From the NCBI GenBank assembly GCA_947466075.1, contig CANIBP010000009.1, forward strand, positions 1 through 64,000: a stretch of 64,000 bases of DNA, read 5' to 3'. The stretch comes from Verrucomicrobiaceae bacterium (GTDB lineage: Bacteria; Verrucomicrobiota; Verrucomicrobiia; Verrucomicrobiales; Verrucomicrobiaceae). The translations under genes were made by a program, and so were the position numbers. Positions 17,439-25,273 of this stretch are shown piece after piece. Numbering within the stretch: the first letter of the stretch is position 1; the number at the start of each line of letters is the position of its first letter. Below the pieces are notes generated by a model. The model did not search any database, was not told the origin of the DNA, and saw only the letters and a program-made list of their open reading frames with translations.

Positions 17439-18134
17439 ATGCACGAACACATCCTGTCCACCTTCAACCTCTCGCTCGACCGACTCCGTCAGGACGTGCT
17501 GGCTATGGCCAGCATGGCTCGTAAAAACCTTGCCTGCGCCATGCGCGGCCTGCTTGAGCGCGACACCGACCTCTGCAACAGCGCCATCGCCGCCGATCAG
17601 GATGTGAACGATCTTGAGAAAGCTGTCGATAAGCTCGGTATGCAGATTCTCGTGAAGTTCCAACCCACCGCGCACGACCTACGTCAGGTCATGGGCACCA
17701 TTCGTGTCGCCAACAACCTTGAACGCATCGCCGATCAGGCCTCCAGCATCGCCAAACGCGCCCGCTTCATCAACAACCTGCCCGAGTTCCCCGAGATCAA
17801 ACTCATCCAGCCCGTTTATTCAATCTGTGATCGCAATCTAGATCTCTGCCTTCAGGCTTTCCTCAACGCTGACCCCGAAGCCGCCACTGCCGCCCGCCTA
17901 CTGGACAAAGAACTCGATGCCGCCGAAAAAGACCTCGACCGCGAACTGATCGCTGTCATGGAGTCGCATCATGCTGGCTTGGAAGGCTACATCCACCTCA
18001 TCTTCGTCGCCCGCTTCCTCGAGCGCGTCGGCGACCATGCCAAAAACATCTGTGAAGACACCATCTTCATTGAGCGCGCCGAAGACATACGCTTCACCAA
18101 GAACAAGCGTGAAGAAACAGTCTCTACGTCTTGA
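17439..18134 (+). CDS. phoU: Phosphate signalling protein PhoU
   Basis: 231 residues, two tandem three-helix PhoU repeats (~10-100 and ~115-215). Seen: FNLSLDRLRQDVLAMASMA near the start, RVANNLERIADQASSIAKRA (~88-107) and the matching second-repeat motif RFLERVGDHAKNICED (~190-205); the E/DxxxD metal motifs lie in these two helices. PhoU restrains PhoR signalling through the Pst transporter. No pst genes are in the window. It is 30 bp after the phosphoesterase, so probably in one operon with the glycosyltransferase. Confidence 0.95.
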   Translation: MHEHILSTFNLSLDRLRQDVLAMASMARKNLACAMRGLLERDTDLCNSAIAADQDVNDLEKAVDKLGMQILVKFQPTAHDLRQVMGTIRVANNLERIADQASSIAKRARFINNLPEFPEIKLIQPVYSICDRNLDLCLQAFLNADPEAATAARLLDKELDAAEKDLDRELIAVMESHHAGLEGYIHLIFVARFLERVGDHAKNICEDTIFIERAEDIRFTKNKREETVSTS

Positions 18135-18166
18135 GACCGCCGCGATAGCTGCCTCTTCGCCAGTTC

Positions 18167-19153
18167 ATGTCAGCCAGTCTCAAAGCGCTTGTCATCATTC
18201 TGTTTCTTGCCGCTGGTTTCATAGTCTGTTGGAAGGCTAGTAACGATCCTGCTGCCGAAGTTCAGGGGCTTTCCATCACGCGTTTAGAATTGGAGGAAGC
18301 CCTCCGTTCAGATCTTTGGAAGAGTCAGACAGTTTGGGCTTCGTTAGACGCCGAAGCTCGTAAACAAACTCGCTGGCGGGTTCTCGAAACCCTAGTCAAC
18401 GATCGCTTGATTAAGGTCGCTCGTTCCCATGACACCTCAGCGACTACGAATGTTCGTCGCGAATCCGACATGATGCGTCGTCAGTTTGCCGACGCTGCGG
18501 AATATCCCCAACGCCTCGCAGCTCAGAGGCAGACACAGCAGTCACTCGACATTGCCATTCGCGACGCACAGCTCGATGAACAATGGATTGCCAAGCAGGT
18601 CACTCGACGTCTCGTTGAAGTGACGGAGAAGGACCTGGGTGCCTGGTATGATGCTTTTAAGGAGTCACTGCGTATCCCTCAGGCACACCATGCCGCACAC
18701 ATCTTCCTCACCCGGCACGATCAATCCAAGCCCGACCGTGAAACTGAAATCCGCGAGATTCAGCGGCAGTTGATCGCTAGAGAAAAAACATTTGCCGCAC
18801 TCGCTGCCCAGCACTCTGACGACGACCGCAGCAAGAGTATTGGCGGTGATATCGGCTGGTTTACCCGCGAACGTATGCCAGAGGATTTCATCGCCGCCGT
18901 GGAGAAGCTAAAGATAGGCAAGATGAGCGAGCCTGTGCCGACGAAACTTGGCTGGCACCTCATCATTGTCATGGAACGTCATGAATCACGTCTGCCGACC
19001 TTGGCAGAGTCCAAAGATGAAATCGCGGCCCTGCTCGTCAGCCAGCGTCATGAAGACGCGGTCAAGAGTTTGATCGCTGAATTGCGCCTGAAGGCCTGGA
19101 AATCACTGATTTATCATTCGCCGGTCATTGACCGCGCTGAACCTGCGCCCTAA
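18167..19153 (+). CDS. Parvulin-type peptidyl-prolyl isomerase (SurA/PrsA-like)
   Basis: 328 residues. N-terminal membrane/signal segment (ALVIILFLAAGFIVCWKAS), then a helical chaperone region (~35-165). A parvulin domain (~175-275) has HHAAHIFLTRHD, FAALAAQHSDD, SIGGDIGWFTRERMPEDF and MSEPVPTKLGWHLIIVMER. A helical C-terminus of ~45 residues follows. The protein is probably an envelope folding factor, anchored by the first helix; Cys21 could be a lipid site but the lipobox is poor. It follows phoU by 32 bp and abuts the next gene. Confidence 0.88.
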   Translation: MSASLKALVIILFLAAGFIVCWKASNDPAAEVQGLSITRLELEEALRSDLWKSQTVWASLDAEARKQTRWRVLETLVNDRLIKVARSHDTSATTNVRRESDMMRRQFADAAEYPQRLAAQRQTQQSLDIAIRDAQLDEQWIAKQVTRRLVEVTEKDLGAWYDAFKESLRIPQAHHAAHIFLTRHDQSKPDRETEIREIQRQLIAREKTFAALAAQHSDDDRSKSIGGDIGWFTRERMPEDFIAAVEKLKIGKMSEPVPTKLGWHLIIVMERHESRLPTLAESKDEIAALLVSQRHEDAVKSLIAELRLKAWKSLIYHSPVIDRAEPAP

Positions 19154-19990
19154 ATGCCGCGCATGAAACCCAATGTTGGAGTACTCGGTCTCGGCATCAT
19201 CGGCAGTCGTGTGGCAGACAATCTGCGCACGGCAGGTCACGAAGTTTTTGTCTGGAGCCGCAGCGCCCGCCCGGTCCCGAACTTTCTCGCCTCGCCACGC
19301 GAAGTCGCCGAAGCCGCAGGCATTATCCAAATCTTCGTGCGCGACAGTGCCGCGCTGCTGGAGGCGCTCAACGACATGCTGCCAGCACTCAAAGCCGGTC
19401 ATCTCATCATGAACCACGCCACGGTGAGCAAAAAGGCCACGCTGGAGGCCGCGAAGCTCATTGAAGGCACGGGGGCCGCGTTTCTCGATGCGCCCTTCAC
19501 CGGCAGCAAGATGGCCGCGCAGAATGGCAAACTCTGCTACTACATCGGCGGCAACGATTTGATGCTTGAACGCGCCAAACCCATCCTTGAAGCCAGCTCG
19601 GCCAAGATTCTGCCGCTCGGTGGTGTGGGCGATGCCATGGTGCTCAAGATCGTCACCAACCTCGTCTCCGCCATCATCGTCGAAGCCGTCGCTGAAGCCG
19701 CCGCGATCACCAAAGCGAACGGCATCCCGCTTGAGCGCCTGCACGAGGCCCTGGAGTCGAATGCCAACTACTCCACGCTCATCGGCATGAAGCTGCCCGC
19801 CATCATCAAGAGCGACTTCGAAGCGCACTTCTCCCTGCGCAACATGCTCAAGGACGCCGACTTCGCCCGCGATCTCGCCGCCGAGGCCAAACTGAAAGTC
19901 CCCGCCATCGACTGCACCGCCGCCGCCATGCGTGCCGGTGTCGATGCCGGCAAAGGCGATCTCGATTTCAGCGTGATCGGTGACCGCTGA
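19154..19990 (+). CDS. NAD(P)-dependent oxidoreductase, 3-hydroxyisobutyrate dehydrogenase family
   Basis: 278 residues (MPRMKP start; ATG at 19163 also possible). Rossmann dinucleotide motif GVLGLGIIGSRVADNL (~8-23), NHATVSKKATLEAAKLIEGTGAAFLDAPFTGSK (the DAPVSGG-like substrate segment, ~90-122), and the catalytic Lys region GDAMVLKIVTNLV (~158-171). An all-alpha C-terminal domain follows. This is the beta-hydroxyacid dehydrogenase/GLYR family; the substrate could be glyoxylate/succinic semialdehyde or a hydroxy acid. It starts one base after the parvulin stop. Confidence 0.88.
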   Translation: MPRMKPNVGVLGLGIIGSRVADNLRTAGHEVFVWSRSARPVPNFLASPREVAEAAGIIQIFVRDSAALLEALNDMLPALKAGHLIMNHATVSKKATLEAAKLIEGTGAAFLDAPFTGSKMAAQNGKLCYYIGGNDLMLERAKPILEASSAKILPLGGVGDAMVLKIVTNLVSAIIVEAVAEAAAITKANGIPLERLHEALESNANYSTLIGMKLPAIIKSDFEAHFSLRNMLKDADFARDLAAEAKLKVPAIDCTAAAMRAGVDAGKGDLDFSVIGDR

Positions 19991-20029
19991 TTCCGCAGCG
20001 CTGCAGTAACAGCGGCCTAGAGTTTGAAT

Positions 20030-20042
20030 GCCGAATTTCGGC
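20030..20042. repeat. Solitary palindrome resembling the 42-bp array unit
   Basis: GCCGAATTTCGGC is a perfect hairpin lying just after the dehydrogenase gene. It resembles the hairpin core of the array at 21600-21893 (GCCGAGATTCGGC), so it may be a single dispersed copy of the same element. Confidence 0.35.
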
Positions 20043-20109
20043 GGTGCTTGGCTCGAAATTGTTCCTGCACCGCCGCCGCTTGACATGAATTTGTGCGTAG
20101 GCGTTGAGG

Positions 20110-20160
20110 ATTTTTACTCCTCTGTGGCTCTCCGTGGCCTCTGTGGTGAATCTCTGGTGT
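20110..20160. repeat. Dispersed 'CTCTGTGGCTCTCCGTGG'-type repeat
   Basis: CTCTGTGGCTCTCCGTGGCC followed by TCTGTGGTGAATCTCTGG is a pyrimidine/GT-rich low-complexity block of the kind found dispersed between genes in many bacterial genomes; the complement reads CCACAGAG...CACAGAG. A related inverted pair is at 50314-50410. Confidence 0.4.
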
Positions 20161-20266
20161 ATTGATCGAGGACGAGCAGGAGCAGGATCATCTGCGGTGG
20201 GCGCATCCCCGCTTTACACCAGCCCATCGCTCACCATTCATGCCCGCCCGTTTTCCGACCCCTTTC

Positions 20267-21487
20267 ATGACCACCAAACTCGATCCTAAATTCCTCGCCT
20301 TTCTTGCCGACACCGCTCAGAAACTTCAAACGCTCGAAATCGAGCCGCGCGTGCTCGCCGAGACCGCGCCCGCGCTGAGCACCGCCACCGCTGAACTCAG
20401 TCAGCGCCTGATCGATCACGTCACGCAGCTCACGGTCGCCATGGAGGCGAAGAACGCCGCTGACATTGCGGAAAGAGAGGCCGCGAAGGCACAGGCCATC
20501 GCGGAAAAGGAAGCGGCACGCATCGCCGCGCTGGAAGCCAAGGAGGCTGCGCGCATTGAGAAGGAAGCCGCCGCTGCCGCTGCGAAGGCGCAGGCTTTGC
20601 TCGAACTCGAAGCCATGAAGGCCGCTGCCGCCGCGATCAAGGTCAGGGAGCTTGCCGAAAAGGAAGCCGCCAAGGCACAGGCACTCGCTGAAAAGGAAGC
20701 GGCACGTCTGGCCACGGAACAGGCGGATGCCGAGAAGTCCGCCGCCAAAGAAAAGGCTATCGCCGAGCGACTGGCTGCCGTCCTCGCCGCCGCTGAGGCC
20801 AAGGCGCAGGCACTGGCTGAAAAAGAAGCAGCTAAGTTCGCTGCGGCAGAGGCAAAGGAAGCCGAACGCCTCGCCAAAGAACAGGCCGCTGCTGAGAAAG
20901 CTGCCGCGAAGGCGCAGGAGCAGGCAGAAAAGGAAGCTGCCAAGGCTCAGGCTCTCGCCGAACGTGAAGCTGCGAAGATCGCCGCCGCTGAAGCGAAGGA
21001 AGCTGCTCGTCTTGCCAAGGAGCAGGAGGAAGCTGAGAAAGCTGCCGCCAAGGAGAAGGCCCTGGCGGAACGCATGGCCGCCATGGCCGCTGCGGCGGAA
21101 GCCAAGGAAGCCGCGCGCCTTGCGAAGGAGCAGGCGGAGGCCGAGAAAGCTACGATCAAGGCCCATGCTCTCGCCGAAAAAGAAGCGGCACGCCTCGCCA
21201 AGGAACAGGCCGAGGCTGAGAAGGCCGCCGCCAAAGCGCAGGCGCAGGCTGAAAAGGACAAGCGTGTCGCCGAAGCGGAAGCCGCCAAGGCCCAGCAGGA
21301 GGCCGAGCGCCAAAAAAACAGCGCTGCCGATGAAGAAGGCCGTGCCCGCCGTGCCGCCGCCCGTGCCCAGGCCATCGCCGAACACGAAGCCAAGCAAAAA
21401 GCCCGTCAGGCCGCCGCCATGGCCCAGCTCGCCGCCGACAAAGCCGCCCTCAAGGCCGAGAAGCAGAGCAAAGCCGCTAAGGTTTAA
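20267..21487 (+). CDS. Ala/Lys/Glu-rich coiled-coil repeat protein
   Basis: 406 residues from MTTKLDPKFLAFLADTAQ (starts at 20162 and 20240 are also open). After a ~60-residue N-terminal region the protein is an almost unbroken charged helix of repeats such as AEKEAAKAQALAEKEAARLA and AKEQAEAEKAAAKAQ, with about 11-residue to 40-residue periodicity. It is similar in style to TolA domain II. No signal peptide or membrane segment is visible, so it is probably a cytoplasmic fibrous protein or a DNA/envelope-associated rod. Function unknown. The adjoining region downstream is a noncoding repeat array. Confidence 0.75.
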   Translation: MTTKLDPKFLAFLADTAQKLQTLEIEPRVLAETAPALSTATAELSQRLIDHVTQLTVAMEAKNAADIAEREAAKAQAIAEKEAARIAALEAKEAARIEKEAAAAAAKAQALLELEAMKAAAAAIKVRELAEKEAAKAQALAEKEAARLATEQADAEKSAAKEKAIAERLAAVLAAAEAKAQALAEKEAAKFAAAEAKEAERLAKEQAAAEKAAAKAQEQAEKEAAKAQALAEREAAKIAAAEAKEAARLAKEQEEAEKAAAKEKALAERMAAMAAAAEAKEAARLAKEQAEAEKATIKAHALAEKEAARLAKEQAEAEKAAAKAQAQAEKDKRVAEAEAAKAQQEAERQKNSAADEEGRARRAAARAQAIAEHEAKQKARQAAAMAQLAADKAALKAEKQSKAAKV

Positions 21488-21599
21488 GAGAGGCCATCAG
21501 TAGCGGGAGCTTGCATCGAGTTTCCGCCGCCGCCCCTGCTCTCGTTCCTTCCAAATGAAGGGAAACGCTGGCTCTGGCAGTCCGTCCCTCCCTCGCACC

Positions 21600-21893
21600 G
21601 AAATCTGGCGCAGCTCCACGGAGAGTCCGGAGCCTCGAGCCAGAATCTGGCGCAAGACTTGGGATAGTGGTCTTTGCCGTGCCGAGATTCGGTGCAGCAC
21701 TGCCGATGTCCCAAGGTGCCACGCCAAGATCTGGCACAGCACTGTCGCAGTTCCGAGGTCTCGCGCCGAGATTCGGCGCAGTAGCTGCTCAGGTCTGCAA
21801 TGCCACGCCGGAATCTGGCGCACCATTACCGAGACTCCGACCTGTCGCGCCGAAATCCTGCGTGACGACTGGAGCCCCGCATCCCCACGCACT
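21600..21893. repeat. Degenerate 42-bp tandem array, seven units, each with a hairpin core
   Basis: The core (GAAATCTGGCGCAG and variants) recurs at exactly 42-bp spacing: the central T lies at 21604, 21646, 21688, 21730, 21772, 21814 and 21856. Most cores are palindromes: GCCAGAATCTGGC (unit 2), GTGCCGAGATTCGGTGC (unit 3), GCGCCGAGATTCGGCGC (unit 5) and GCCGGAATCTGGC (unit 6, with a G-T pair). Stem sequence varies while pairing is kept. Three frames stay open as 14-residue repeats, which follows from the period and is not strong evidence for coding. Confidence 0.7.
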
Positions 21894-22000
21894 GGAAAGC
21901 CTCATGCCGCATCCCAAGGGCAGGGGATTGGCGAATTTTGGCGACGGCTTGGACGGGAGCGCGGACACTCGCTTCTCGGCTTCGCAGCTTGGATAAGTAA

Positions 22001-22071
22001 GACAGACACTCCTGTCTGTCGGTCGGCTAGCCATGCGCGAGCCGTCGGATCGACGGACAGGAGTGTCCATC
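22001..22071. repeat. REP-like inverted hairpin pair (second type)
   Basis: GACAGACA-CTCC-TGTCTGTC (22001-22020) is a perfect 8-bp hairpin. GACGGACA-GGAG-TGTCCATC (22052-22071) is its near reverse complement, with complementary loops CTCC and GGAG. The 31-bp spacer contains the palindrome GGCTAGCC. The architecture is the same as at 398-463. Confidence 0.6.
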
Positions 22072-22204
22072 GTACTTTCCCGACAGCCCGCACTTCTCTC
22101 TCCGTCCTTGCCAGCCTCGTCTGCACCGCTTTCATCCCACCCACGGTTTCCGGTATCCCTCTCTCCCAGTCTCATCTTCTCCCCGCCTCTCATGTCCGCC
22201 TCCC

Positions 22205-23029
22205 TCACTCCGCCTTCAGCAGCGGCCAGAGGGGCGACTGCTGCTGGAGGAAGGTCACCGCCTGGGTGTCGTCGGAGGTGATCACTGCGCAGAAGAACTC
22301 CAGATGCCGGGGCGTGAGCTTCTGCGCCATCAGGCAGAAGTCGTTATAGAACACGTTGTCCGCGTGGCGCAGCCACAGGATCACCCGCAGGTCATTTCCC
22401 GGCACCTCGCCCGTCTGCTCATCCACCTGATAAAACACATACACGCCGATGGGCACGCGCCGCCGGGCGCAGAAGACGCGGATGGCTTGGCGCAGCTTCA
22501 GCGGCACCTGGGCCTCCGGCACGGCAACGAGTGCCACCTGTGTCTTCTCCTCGCTGCTGGGCATCGCGCGCTCGCCGGTGAATTCTCCCGCCACCAGCGA
22601 GGCCACCGCCTGCGGCTGCAGCCGGATCGTGCCGCCGGCCGCCGCCATCACCCGCACCGCTGTCTGCTGGTCATTGAGGAATCCCATCAGCACATCCGCT
22701 GGCATTGAGCAGATCATCGGTTTCGGGCCTCCAGACTTGCGGACGTTGCGCATCTCAAAGTCCGCAGCGGCCTGGCTGGTGAACACCGCCGCAAAGGGCC
22801 CGTCCGCATCGCCATAGGTGCACCAGACGAAGCCCTGGTCCGTCGTGCGCGTGTGCTCCCCTACCAGCTCCGGGTGGTAGGGCACGTAGATGAAGAGTTC
22901 TGACTTCATCAGCAGCCGGAACATCCGCCCCTGGAGCGCCGGATCGTCGGCGGCCTGCTTGATCAGACGTTCCAGCTCATTCTGCGGCACCGGCTCGGGC
23001 CGCCAGTCTTCGGTGGGTGCGTGGCTCAT
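22205..23029 (-). CDS. SseB family protein
   Basis: 274 residues. The N-terminal part (NELERLIKQAADDPALQG, then RMFRLLMKSELFIYVPY) is the SseB N-domain signature. It is followed by a beta strand set with PFAAVFTS and PADVLMGFLN. The C-terminal half (~140-274) matches the SseB C-domain type: VAVPEAQVPLKLRQAIRVF, then VYVFYQVDEQTGEVPGNDLRV. SseB was named for serine sensitivity in E. coli; its biochemical role is unclear. Single gene, convergent with the repeat region. Confidence 0.82.
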   Translation of the reverse strand: MSHAPTEDWRPEPVPQNELERLIKQAADDPALQGRMFRLLMKSELFIYVPYHPELVGEHTRTTDQGFVWCTYGDADGPFAAVFTSQAAADFEMRNVRKSGGPKPMICSMPADVLMGFLNDQQTAVRVMAAAGGTIRLQPQAVASLVAGEFTGERAMPSSEEKTQVALVAVPEAQVPLKLRQAIRVFCARRRVPIGVYVFYQVDEQTGEVPGNDLRVILWLRHADNVFYNDFCLMAQKLTPRHLEFFCAVITSDDTQAVTFLQQQSPLWPLLKAE

Positions 23030-23283
23030 GGGTGGGGAGAAGGTTCAGGGCGTACCTGTGAACCATCCACGCACGAAACGCGAGTTCGAGATGCCAAAGA
23101 CGCGAACGACTATACGATTCGCTCTTTTTCCTGCCAGCTTCTTCCAAACAGCGTGCAGGCTGCGCAGCCGCGAAGCCAATGTCTGCGCCCCTGTTTCAGA
23201 AGCGCTCATCCTCTGAAATCCGCGTTGCAATCAATGGAAGGAAAGAAACGTGACAGTGTGAAGATCGATGCGGAGATTTGTGG

Positions 23284-23844
23284 ATGACTTCTCTACCTCC
23301 GCCTAAAGTAAACCCAGGCACATGGCTCCACCTTGGAGTGACGGATGATGAACGAGAGGCGAGGGCCGAATGGCTGAGCCGGGATCATCCACGATTCCAA
23401 GGGCCGCTGGTGTTGTATTTCCGAACGGCGGCCAAACTGCTGCGCTTTTCCCACGACGACCTTACTCTGCTGCCGTGGGTGTTTGCGCAGACCGTGATCG
23501 GCTTGGAAAAGGTGCTGCGGATTCACTATCAGGCTGGCAAGGATCAAAGCCTGGGACAGTTGCTTCAGAAAGCCATTACAGACGGGCTTTTCTCGGACAG
23601 TGCTTTTGCATGCATTTGGCCGTTGCCCAAGGAGTTTATACAACGGCTCGAGGATAACGTTTCTGAAACCCATGCATCCAAGCTGGCGGTGTTGATTCCC
23701 TCTTTGCGTAACGACCTTCTCCACGGTGATTGCTATGGCTACTACTTCAACGATCTGCTCCCTCTCATCATCCAAACCCGTGAGATCGTCGATGCCTTGG
23801 TGCTGCACCTGCCGAAGTCAATCCTGGAAACCATGACCGCATGA
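23284..23844 (+). CDS. HEPN-like hypothetical protein upstream of a NERD gene
   Basis: 186 residues; the ATG at 23284 has GGAG about 8 bp upstream (a TTG two codons earlier is the alternative). Mostly helical, with LLPWVFAQTVIGLEKVLRI (~58-76) and a C-terminal PSLRNDLLHGDCYGYYF (~137-153). The R-x4-H motif in RNDLLHG is the pattern of HEPN-domain proteins, some of which are RNases. I do not recognise an exact family, so HEPN is a motif-based inference. Its stop overlaps the next start by 4 bp, showing translational coupling to the NERD protein. Confidence 0.6.
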   Translation: MTSLPPPKVNPGTWLHLGVTDDEREARAEWLSRDHPRFQGPLVLYFRTAAKLLRFSHDDLTLLPWVFAQTVIGLEKVLRIHYQAGKDQSLGQLLQKAITDGLFSDSAFACIWPLPKEFIQRLEDNVSETHASKLAVLIPSLRNDLLHGDCYGYYFNDLLPLIIQTREIVDALVLHLPKSILETMTA

Positions 23845-24740
23845 GCCCATACATCGCCAATCTCGTCGTCTTCTTGTTCATTCTCGGCTACGGAGCCGTG
23901 TCGGTCTGGATCTTCCGCCGCAAACGAGCACGCCGACAAACCATGCCACCGGAGGAGTTTGTGTTGCTGCGCCTGCCGGGAGAAACGCAGCAGCGCGAGA
24001 TCGACCGGGTCTCAGAAGCGCTGGACAACATGATCATGTTTTGGGCTCCGATTTCCCTAGTCCTGCTATCTGTTCCCTTTTGGCTTCGGGACTTGTTCCC
24101 GAGAGCAAACCTGCTGGCTTTGCTCGTTTGCTGCCTCGTTCTGTTCATCATTGCCATCGGCGTGGTCGTGACAAAAACGGCTGCACTACTCGAAGAGCGT
24201 GTCAACCGCCGGCTGGGCTATCGCGGCGAACGCCATGTGGCCGAGCAACTCCAGCCGCTCACCGCCAAAGGCTGGACCGTTTTCCACGATGTCCGCAAAG
24301 TGCAGGAGAAAGGGCAGGAAAACATCGATCATGTCATCATCGGCCCACGCGGCGGCGTGGTGGTTGAAACGAAGACCTATAGCAAGCCACGCAAAGACAC
24401 GGGGAAGAAGGATCTGGTGACTTTCGACGGCGACAAACTCATCTGGCCTTTCTATGCGAATGATCGCAAGCCGCTGGAGCAGGTGAAGCGCTGCGCGAGC
24501 TGGCTGCAAAACTGGATTCGTCAGAACTGCGGTGTGGAAACCCCAGTGTTCCAAATGATCGCGATTCCTGGCTGGCATGTGAATGCCGGCCAACATTACG
24601 AACCCCGCGTGGCTTCCGGTCGGGCGGTCGTCGGTGCCTTGGAAGGCTTGATGGCCGGTCAAAAAGAGGTCCTCTCCAAGAAAGACATCCAACGCATCTC
24701 GGACAAGCTGGATGAATTGTGCCGGGATGTTAAAGACTGA
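23841..24740 (+). CDS. Membrane-anchored NERD (nuclease-related) domain protein
   Basis: 299 residues. One N-terminal membrane segment (~5-24), a pair at ~68-110 (APISLVLLSVPFW, LLALLVCCLVLFIIAIGVVV), then a cytoplasmic NERD domain (~125-245): RRLGYRGERHVAEQL, TVFHDVRK, NIDHVIIGPRGGVVVETK. NIDH and VETK supply the D...ExK-like restriction-fold active-site residues, so nuclease activity is plausible. Middle gene of a HEPN-like/NERD/zinc-ribbon group. NERD proteins are often linked to DNA processing or plasmid and phage interactions, but this one has no known role. Confidence 0.85.
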   Translation: MSPYIANLVVFLFILGYGAVSVWIFRRKRARRQTMPPEEFVLLRLPGETQQREIDRVSEALDNMIMFWAPISLVLLSVPFWLRDLFPRANLLALLVCCLVLFIIAIGVVVTKTAALLEERVNRRLGYRGERHVAEQLQPLTAKGWTVFHDVRKVQEKGQENIDHVIIGPRGGVVVETKTYSKPRKDTGKKDLVTFDGDKLIWPFYANDRKPLEQVKRCASWLQNWIRQNCGVETPVFQMIAIPGWHVNAGQHYEPRVASGRAVVGALEGLMAGQKEVLSKKDIQRISDKLDELCRDVKD

Positions 24741-24762
24741 CGCTCCACCGAGATTCCTCTTC

Positions 24763-25158
24763 ATGGCCGCCTGCATCCGCTACACCTGCCCCCATTGCCA
24801 GTTCTCCGTGGACGGCTGGAGTGATGGCAACCGCTACCTGACCGACCATCAAGGCAAGCGACACTACTTTTACCATCCGAGTGACATCACACAGATGCGC
24901 GCCTTCGCAGAAGAGCAGACCGGCGGCGTCATGAAGGAGACGGAATATTTGGCTTTTCTGAAAGAGCACTGTGGCAATGAAAGCGACTGGCTCTGCATGC
25001 GCTGCGGTTGTCAGACGCGGCGTGATGCCAAGCAAGATCCGATGCAGTGCCCTGAATGCGGCCAACGCAAGCTGCGGTCCACCTTCAACCTCGAAGGCCG
25101 CACCTGCCCGAAGTGCGACAAGGATGCCTTCCGCGGCGAGGTGGGCGCGATCTCGTGA
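24763..25158 (+). CDS. Multi-zinc-ribbon protein of unknown function
   Basis: 131 residues from the ATG at 24763. Cysteine pairs: CPHC (~9), CMRCGC (~82), CPECGQ (~99) and CPKCDK (~118), i.e. two to three zinc ribbons or knuckles; a His-rich stretch DHQGKRHYFYH lies near 28-38. No enzyme motif is visible. It follows the NERD gene by 22 bp and is probably co-transcribed. Proteins of this type often bind nucleic acid or act as scaffolds; that is only a guess here. Confidence 0.65.
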   Translation: MAACIRYTCPHCQFSVDGWSDGNRYLTDHQGKRHYFYHPSDITQMRAFAEEQTGGVMKETEYLAFLKEHCGNESDWLCMRCGCQTRRDAKQDPMQCPECGQRKLRSTFNLEGRTCPKCDKDAFRGEVGAIS

Positions 25159-25273
25159 AGCAACGGGAGGCTGCGTGGGGTTCCGTGAATTCCGGGTTTT
25201 CAGTAGGCTGCATTGGATTAAGTGGAACGGAAGTTTGGAGCAAGCGTGGGCTGTCGGGAGCCGTATTGGCTGC

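Larger units (their letters stand above)
21488..22204. other. 717-bp noncoding region holding the 42-bp array and a REP-like pair
   Basis: Several long frames cross this stretch on both strands, but none resembles a protein family; they are open because the array period is a multiple of three. The region carries the hairpin array (21600-21893) and the REP-like pair (22001-22071). Outside these I see nothing. Confidence 0.6.

Noticed and set aside
21555..22349. 264-residue frame with 14-residue repeats
   Set aside because: The open frame follows from a 42-bp period; frames on the other strand are equally open and the sequence has no protein-like features beyond the repeat.
24971..25273. Longer N-terminus for the DUF1501 protein
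   Set aside because: The extension overlaps the zinc-ribbon gene in another frame and lacks homology; the ATG at 25274 gives a proper Tat-like signal.
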